A stretch of DNA of 64,000 nt, taken from positions 195,001 through 259,000 of the forward strand of contig JAWQEG010001350.1 of the NCBI GenBank assembly GCA_033782935.1, read 5' to 3'. Below the pieces are notes generated by a model. That model did not search any database. It saw only the letters and a program-made list of their open reading frames with translations, and was not told the DNA's origin. The stretch comes from Petrolisthes cinctipes (Eukaryota; Arthropoda; Malacostraca; Decapoda; Porcellanidae). Position 1 is the stretch's first letter. Every line of letters starts with the position of its first letter. This document shows, piece by piece, positions 58,627 to 64,000 of the stretch. Position numbers and translations under genes: made by a program.

Positions 58627-58652
58627 GGCGGCCATTTTACAAAATGGCCGCC
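58627..58652. promoter_or_regulatory. 26-bp YY1-like palindrome, copy 1
   Basis: GGCGGCCATTTT, AC, AAAATGGCCGCC: a perfect inverted pair of AAAATGGC(C)GCC motifs, close to the YY1 consensus, followed by a further CCATTTTAC. Repeated at 63658-63683. Confidence 0.5.
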
Positions 58653-58947
58653 ATTTTACTTTAACAATATGGGATATCTGTCATTGTTTTTCTCTTTGTA
58701 GGTTTCTCAGAAGTGATTAATACTCAATGGGATGCGTTTTCACAAATAGAAACGATACAAATGTCATTTGTGTTGTTTTATTATATTTCCAACCACTATT
58801 GGGGAAAAATGGTAATTTTTATGGTAAAATCCATTATCGCACACAACATAAGTGACAAGTTGAGAAGTATGTGGTAGTAGTAGTAGTAGTAGTAATAGTT
58901 CCTTTCCCTGGCATTGGACACCTGACAGCCTGGGACCCAGCACGTCC

Positions 58948-58950
<3 letters not shown>

Positions 58951-58987
<37 letters not shown>
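58951..58987. repeat. (AG)n followed by poly-G
   Basis: About 14 AG units and then a G8-9 run at the outer limit of the duplicated cassette. Confidence 0.95.
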
Positions 58988-59094
58988 TGAGGAGGTAAGC
59001 GGAGGAGAGTAAGGAGGGAAAGAGGGAAGGTGGGAAGAAAAAGAGAGAAATAAAAGGAAAATATAGAATGCTAGGGAGGCAGTTATGGACTTAT

Positions 59095-59540
59095 GGTCCC
59101 CCCCACCCCCCCCACACACCTCCCTCCCTCACATCACCCCCTTCTTACCTCTCATTCCCCTCCAACCCCACTCTTCCCTCTCACCTCCCTCCAACCCCAC
59201 TCTTCCCTTTCTCACCCTCCCCCTTCTCACCTCTTCCCTCTCACACACTCAAACTTCTCACCTCTCTTCCCTCTCTCCCCCTCCCCCACCCCACCTCTCT
59301 TCCCTCACACCCCACTCTTCCCTCTCACCTCCTTCCAACCCCACTCTTCTCTCTCACCTGTCTCCAACCCCACTCTTCTCTCTCACCTGTCTCCAACCCC
59401 ACTCTTCCCTCTCTCCCCCTCCCCACCCCACATCTCTTCCTTCTCACCTCCTCACCTCACACCCCACTCTTCCCTCTCACCTCCCCTCTCACCCCACTCT
59501 TCCCTCACACCCCACTCTTCCCTCTCTCACTCTCACCCAA
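59095..59540. repeat. C/T-rich minisatellite
   Basis: Near-pure pyrimidine on the plus strand, built from CCCACTCTTCCCTCTCACCT-type units. Three long frames (155-193 codons) result from composition alone. Triplex/H-DNA prone. Confidence 0.9.
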
Positions 59541-59662
59541 CCCTACGTCTAGCTGGTGTTGTACGGCTGCAAAAATGGCTGTACAAACCGCTGTAAAAAT
59601 TATTACGAGTATCAGTTCTCTTTTCAAAATACAGAAGGGTAGGGTATGACTTGTAATCTATA

Positions 59663-59911
59663 ATGCAATTTTTGGTTGACTTCAAACCAATTAAATGTGA
59701 TGAATATCATTTGACTCATGTTCTCTATGCAATAATGGCTACTTTTAAGCAAAACGTTTCGGGAGAGCAGCAATTTACAAAACAAATAATTGATTTTTTC
59801 ATTAAAAATACTGGCTCACAATATTTAGAAACTCCTTTTCAAGGTCAATTTATTGAATTGTACACTCCTTATAACTACCACCAATACAATAAGAAAAAAA
59901 AGAGCATATAG
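59663..59911 (+). CDS. Small unrecognised ORF, 82 aa
   Basis: Starts MQFLVDFKPIKCDEYHLTH and ends with Tyr/Lys-rich HQYNKKKKSI. Residue composition is balanced and protein-like, unlike neighbouring simple-sequence frames. A short preceding frame (ATG at 59574) reads MAVQTAVKIITSISSLFKIQ. No promoter or homologue is recognised; may be a gene relic. Confidence 0.25.
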   Translation: MQFLVDFKPIKCDEYHLTHVLYAIMATFKQNVSGEQQFTKQIIDFFIKNTGSQYLETPFQGQFIELYTPYNYHQYNKKKKSI

Positions 59912-59997
59912 CCCTTTTCGGTAAAATAGGATTCTTTCCAAGTGGCAAGGCTTATTGTATGTTATTTATATCGTGACTAATATAATGCATCTATTCC

Positions 59998-60215
59998 CTT
60001 CTAAGCAATATCACCTTAGATACATTTAACCGTTTGTAAGTTACATATAAGCTAAGTACTGAAATATGTAAATTTGTTGTGTATTCTGTTGCATTACATT
60101 TGCCATGAAAATATAATAGGGAACTAATTTTTTCCACTATAAAAATAATGAATATAGTTAACCTAGTAAAAGCACACCTCCTCATAAGGACCATTAGGTT
60201 TGTTGTGTGATGGTC
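59998..60215 (-). repeat. Interspersed repeat R2, copy 2
   Basis: Reverse-complement relative of 33125-33357 (shared AAGCACAC, TTACTAGGTTAACT-like and TTGCATTACATTTGC blocks). Confidence 0.7.
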
Positions 60216-60587
60216 CTTTGTATTCCTTTGTATTAATTTGTAATGTGACTTTTGTTGTATATTATTTTAGTTGTTTATTACCTGATGTGTGTATTATCTA
60301 AGCTGTATATTACCTTAGCTGGATATTTTAGCAGTTTATTTTCCTAGCTGTATAGCTGAAGGTAATAATACCTCCGTTGTATATTATTTTAGATGTATCT
60401 TACTTTGGCTGTATAATATCATTGCTCTATATTATTATTAACTTCAGCTATAACTGTATTCAGCTTTTTTAGCTCCATATTAATGTTAATATTTTTCATT
60501 ACCACACTGTTTTCTCATCAGTCAGTCAATAATATAATTTTATTGTTTCCTTCAGAAAATATAATCTATGCTTTGTGTCACTCTAGA

Positions 60588-60780
60588 CACCCCGTAGGGT
60601 GGGCAATACTTTAAGGGTTTTGGCGCCCCTTCGGCCCCAGCCATTAGCTTTTAGTTCTTCAACTGTCCCTCTTTTCTTTCTATTTCCTTCCTGCTTGCTG
60701 TCTCACCTCTCTATCACCTTTTTTCTGGCGCTGTATGACCTCGCTGTTGCGGCGCCTAATATCAATCAATTAATCAATCA
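60588..60780 (-). repeat. Interspersed repeat R1, copy 3
   Basis: Inverted relative to copies 1 and 2, and the fullest: it extends to GGCGCCGCAACAGCGAGGTC and a (TGATT)n-like end. Confidence 0.85.
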
Positions 60781-60839
60781 CTCTAGGCAGCAGGTGACCC
60801 AAGCTATGATAGTAAAATACAAAATATTGGTAAAGTTTT

Positions 60840-61600
60840 TAAGTCATCTGACTATTATAGGCTACTTTTGCTGGGATGGATTTTAATACGGAAATATCAG
60901 AGCATAATAGTTATCAGAATTATATACTACATAATTATCAGGTTGTAGAAATATACAACTTTATTATAATGATTGTTAACTTTATTTTAACACAAATCAC
61001 ATAAAATATACAATAAACAGAAAGTGTAGGTGATGTTCATTGTCACTGAAGTAAAAAGATTTCACAAATATATAGACTTTAAATTAGGTAGGACCTCTTT
61101 AATTAATGATACATATAATAAACTGAATGTATGATTAATATTCCTTTACTTTGACTTTAATATTATACAAATATATTAACTAGTGCTTTAGGTTAGACCT
61201 CTTTAATTAATTATACATATAATAATCTGAGTTTATTATTAATATTTCTTTCTTTTGGCTTAGTACGGATTAATATAAATGTAACTGCAAAAACATAATA
61301 CAAAACCTTCCCAATATATTTATGTTCAGTACACAATAGTAGTTTCTTTTATACATTATCCAAGATTAAATAAAAATATAGTATGATGTTATCAAGAAAA
61401 CTATTGTTTACAAAATTATTATTACTTTAATAACAAATAAAGGTAAAAGAAAGAATATTGTTCCAAGGTGAATATTCAAGAAAAGTGTATTATAAAGTCA
61501 TCTATTGTTCTGATAATAAATAAACCTCATTAACATACCGTATAATACAATACTTAGTAACCATAGCTATGTATAACCATATATATTGTATTTATAACAT
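60840..61600 (-). repeat. 3' flank of the 288-aa gene (copy at 43900-44640)
   Basis: AT-rich, non-coding, collinear with 43900-44640. Between 61600 and 62120 a ~90-bp unit (AACAAATACATACATCCTTC...GAACGAAACAT) is repeated three to four times. Confidence 0.65.
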
Positions 61601-62121
61601 TTGTTCAAGTTAAAGCAATAAAGAAAACTAAACCAGGAATAATATTAAAAACATTCCTTAAAGGATTTCCTTATTAACACATAGAATACATAAGTTACAG
61701 TATAGCCTAGTAGAAATAGAAGTATAATTCCTGTATATTTTATACAGAGAATGTAAGATAAAGTAAATCTTTATGAGAACTTAATGTGAACACAAAATTA
61801 ACAAATACATACATCCTTCATTATTAGGCTACTTTTGGAACGAAACATATATTAAGATAAATAGGCTATATTATGTATAGATAATTTATAATAATGTAAA
61901 CTAAATATGAACATAAAAGTAACAAATACATACATCCTTCAATATTACTAATTCTTTTTTATAGTGGAACGAAACATTTATTAAATTAAGATAAGTAGGC
62001 AATATTATGAAGGCTACAGAGAATTTAATATATGGTAAATCTTTATGTAAAAATGTGAATACATAAGTAACAAATAGGTAACATACATCCATCAATATTA
62101 GGCTACTAGTGGAAGGAAATA

Positions 62122-62127
62122 TTTATT
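62122..62127 (-). terminator. AATAAA poly(A) signal of the 288-aa gene
   Basis: AATAAA on the minus strand about 11 bp after the stop codon. Confidence 0.5.
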
Positions 62128-62137
62128 AAGATTAGGC

Positions 62138-63004
62138 CTAGTCATCCCAAAACCATGTATCATAGACTGGTTGACGTGGTTCAACTTTTGATATTGGGTT
62201 TGATAATTCCTCCAAAAGTGAGTCTAGCAAAATATCAAAGTCAGGGCAAGACTGGACAGGCCAAGGGTCAGTTGGACAGGACTGTGTTAGTTGGTGAGTA
62301 GGGTGAGGTTGGGTCATCTTGTCAGTAGAAGGACAGCATTGGGTAGAGACAGGAACTGGGGCAGCAGAAGGGTAGGTCCGGCGACGGGTTAGGCCAAAGT
62401 AAAAGTGTTTACCTTTACTACCTAACCGGATACTAGTCTTCAGTCCTCTCTCTTTCATAAATATCATTATTGTTACTTGTGATACAGGTGTTAGGTTCTT
62501 GTGCTGGCAGTAATTATGGTAGTTACGAGAGAACTCATCAACAGCAACAGGAATATTATTATTGTTGATGCCAGGAGTTATAACGTAATATTTGTGAAGA
62601 AAGTTGCACAAACTGTGTGTCTTTGTACTCGTAGTAACCGTTGTAGGTGTTGCTTTCTTCTTTTTATATGTTGTACTACGAATACGTGGGTTGTCAGCAT
62701 CTGGTCCAGCAATATCACCATGGCGACTACACATGCCAACATATGCGTATTGCTGACCTTTTCCCCGATATCCACCAATCCTGACCTTCTTAGTGACCCC
62801 AAGTTGACCTAACAACATACCAATGTTGACGAGAGAGGCGGGTATAAGTTGTCTTGACTGGCAATACTTTTGGTACTCTGTATATAATGTATTACGTAGT
62901 ACTCTGTGTCCTGGCTTTCCTGTTATTATATAGTTGTCTTCAAAATAAGTACAAAAGGCTTCCTTTCCTTGGAATAATCTGTTATATTTTGTAGTTTTTG
63001 CCAT
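62138..63004 (-). CDS. Double RFX-like winged-helix protein, 288 aa
   Basis: Intronless; ATG context A at -3, G at +4. Domain 1 (residues ~15-92): TYFEDNYIITGK, RNTLYTEYQKYC, PASLVNIGMLLGQLG, RIGGYRGKGQQYAYVG. Domain 2 (~130-207): NFLHKYYVITPG, FSRNYHNYC, PVSQVTIMIFMKERG, SIRLGSKGKHFYFG. These follow the same RFX-like block order as the 518-aa neighbour but are well diverged from it. The linker is basic (YKKKKAT). The C-terminus is acidic/hydrophobic (FDILLDSLLEEL, ending WFWDD) but lacks the long repeat region, explaining the shorter length. Predicted nuclear regulator under a duplicated copy of the same promoter cassette; function unproven. Confidence 0.8.
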   Translation of the reverse strand: MAKTTKYNRLFQGKEAFCTYFEDNYIITGKPGHRVLRNTLYTEYQKYCQSRQLIPASLVNIGMLLGQLGVTKKVRIGGYRGKGQQYAYVGMCSRHGDIAGPDADNPRIRSTTYKKKKATPTTVTTSTKTHSLCNFLHKYYVITPGINNNNIPVAVDEFSRNYHNYCQHKNLTPVSQVTIMIFMKERGLKTSIRLGSKGKHFYFGLTRRRTYPSAAPVPVSTQCCPSTDKMTQPHPTHQLTQSCPTDPWPVQSCPDFDILLDSLLEELSNPISKVEPRQPVYDTWFWDD

Positions 63005-63298
63005 GTTAGTTCCTTTTGATGTGTAAATATCTTTGGTAGGTAATGTGGATGGATACAGTCCAACATATACCTACCCACTATGACAATTTACTCTTATTTT
63101 ATCAATATATTATTTCCTTTCTCTTTCAAATTTCTTCAGCTTCTTATTTAATGGTTGTTTAATCCTTATGATGTGATAATGTTGCTTGTTGGTATCCAAT
63201 TGCAGTGCCTGAGTGAAAGATAACTGGAGTGTGTAGTTGAGTACGTCTCTCAGTTATAAGGTTCCAGGATGCAATGATGTAATACACATGCGCACATT

Positions 63299-63340
63299 CC
63301 TTTTATAGTCTCTCCGCTGATCATAGTCTAGTCACGTGAC
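63299..63340 (-). promoter_or_regulatory. TATA box and GTCACGTGAC E-box, copy 2
   Basis: TATAAAAGG at 63299-63307 and GTCACGTGAC at 63331-63340, in the same arrangement as copy 1; about 295 bp upstream of the ATG. Confidence 0.6.
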
Positions 63341-63657
63341 TTTATATTATTAAAAAGAAAAATAATCATATTTGAAGGTCAAAATAGTCATTTTTCATTC
63401 AAATAATACACCAATTAATTTTTAATAAAATAAGGACAAGTTTGATTTGAGTAATGAAGTAAATAAAATCAATTTAATAATGTGGATTCACACATATCCG
63501 TGCTATGTCAGCGCCCTGTCCGATCAGTGTCAGTGACAAAATATATATTATAGGCTAGTTACTTTGTAAGTGTGTGATGTATTGATACACGTCTGGGTCA
63601 GTACCGTGTTTTAACCTCAGGGGACCCATCCAGATAATTATTGCCTTGATCACCTTT

Positions 63658-63683
63658 GGCGGCCATTTTACAAAATGGCCGCC
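63658..63683. promoter_or_regulatory. 26-bp YY1-like palindrome, copy 2
   Basis: Identical to the palindrome at 58627-58652, unchanged in both cassettes. Confidence 0.5.
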
Positions 63684-64000
63684 ATTTTACTTTAACAATA
63701 TGGGATATCTGTCATTGTTTTTCTCTTTGTAGGTTTCTCAGAAGTGATTAATACTCAATGGGATGCGTTTTCACAAATAGAAACGATACAAATGTCATTT
63801 GTGTTGTTTTATTATATTTCCAACCACTATTGGGGAAAAATGGTAATTTTTATGGTAAAATCCATTATCGCACACAACATAAGTGACAAGTTGAGAAGTA
63901 TGTGGTAGTAGTAGTAGTAGTAGTAATAGTTCCTTTCCCTGGCATTGGACACCTGACAGCCTGGGACCCAGCACGTCCATGTGAGAGAGAGAGAGAGAGA

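Larger units (their letters stand above)
58052..58972 (-). repeat. Upstream cassette duplication, copy 1
   Basis: Starts 16 bp upstream of the ATG. It matches 63084-64000 almost base for base beyond about 58140, with small differences such as TTTCAGTTTTC against TTTCAAATTTC near the gene. It contains the TATA box, the E-box palindrome and the YY1-like palindrome, and ends in (GTA)n and (AG)n runs. Confidence 0.95.
63084..64000 (-). repeat. Upstream cassette duplication, copy 2
   Basis: Homologue of 58052-58972, running off the window edge in an (AG)n tract, so the duplication may continue beyond. Confidence 0.95.

Noticed and set aside
59068..59649. Three overlapping Pro/Leu/Ser-rich frames of 155-193 codons
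   Set aside because: Pure consequence of a pyrimidine-only tract without stops.
3142..63004. The idea that the intronless TATA genes form an endogenous large DNA virus
   Set aside because: No capsid, polymerase or other viral hallmark was recognised; intronless genes and tandem repeats alone are not enough. Left open, not claimed.

Overview
This is animal nuclear DNA, most likely from an arthropod and plausibly a decapod crustacean. It is AT-rich and gene-poor, packed with microsatellites and minisatellites, MITEs, non-LTR retrotransposon debris and one complete THAP/DDE DNA transposon. Splice signals (polypyrimidine-AG, GTAAG) are visible and there is no bacterial operon or ribosome-binding-site structure. 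The taxon is an inference; nothing here names a species.

Layout. 1-10.7 kb: tandem repeats, a small TATA-driven orphan ORF (3142-3510, minus) behind an array of seven CCAAT boxes, a perfect 8 x 40 bp minisatellite and MITEs. 10.8-13 kb: an intronless protein-kinase-like gene broken by one frameshift, with an acidic 8-residue repeat tail. 14.6-17.3 kb: a decayed non-LTR element (PHD-like ORF1, endonuclease, start of RT). 20.7-22.7 kb: two in-phase exons of an unidentified host gene, with an 844 bp MITE in the intron. 25.15-31.85 kb: a complete ISL2EU-like transposon with 50 bp perfect terminal inverted repeats, a three-exon THAP+DDE transposase and a SAP-domain gene broken by a nested MITE. 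32-39.3 kb: repeats, a large inverted repeat, and a dead RT whose sequence has become a minisatellite. 39.6-43.6 and 47.3-54.4 kb: a segmental duplication whose two copies serve as natural empty-site controls for several insertions (an RTE-like LINE with an open 988-codon frame, a hAT with an 8 bp TSD, a 3 bp-TSD MITE). 54.4-64 kb: two intronless paralogous genes (518 and 288 aa, minus strand), each with two divergent RFX-like winged-helix domains and an acidic/hydrophobic C-terminus. Both sit behind near-identical ~0.9 kb upstream cassettes (TATA box, GTCACGTGAC palindrome, 26 bp YY1-like palindrome).

How it hangs together. The RFX-like pair look like DNA-binding transcription regulators amplified by segmental duplication. 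The kinase-like gene shares its 3' flank, in opposite orientation, with the 518-aa gene. Another 3'-flank copy, matching the 288-aa gene, sits without a gene at 43.9-44.6 kb. This points to one expanding and decaying locus of intronless genes. I consider the double RFX-like family plus its duplicated promoter cassette the best candidate for something undescribed. Whether it is host-born or derived from a selfish element or virus cannot be decided from the sequence alone.
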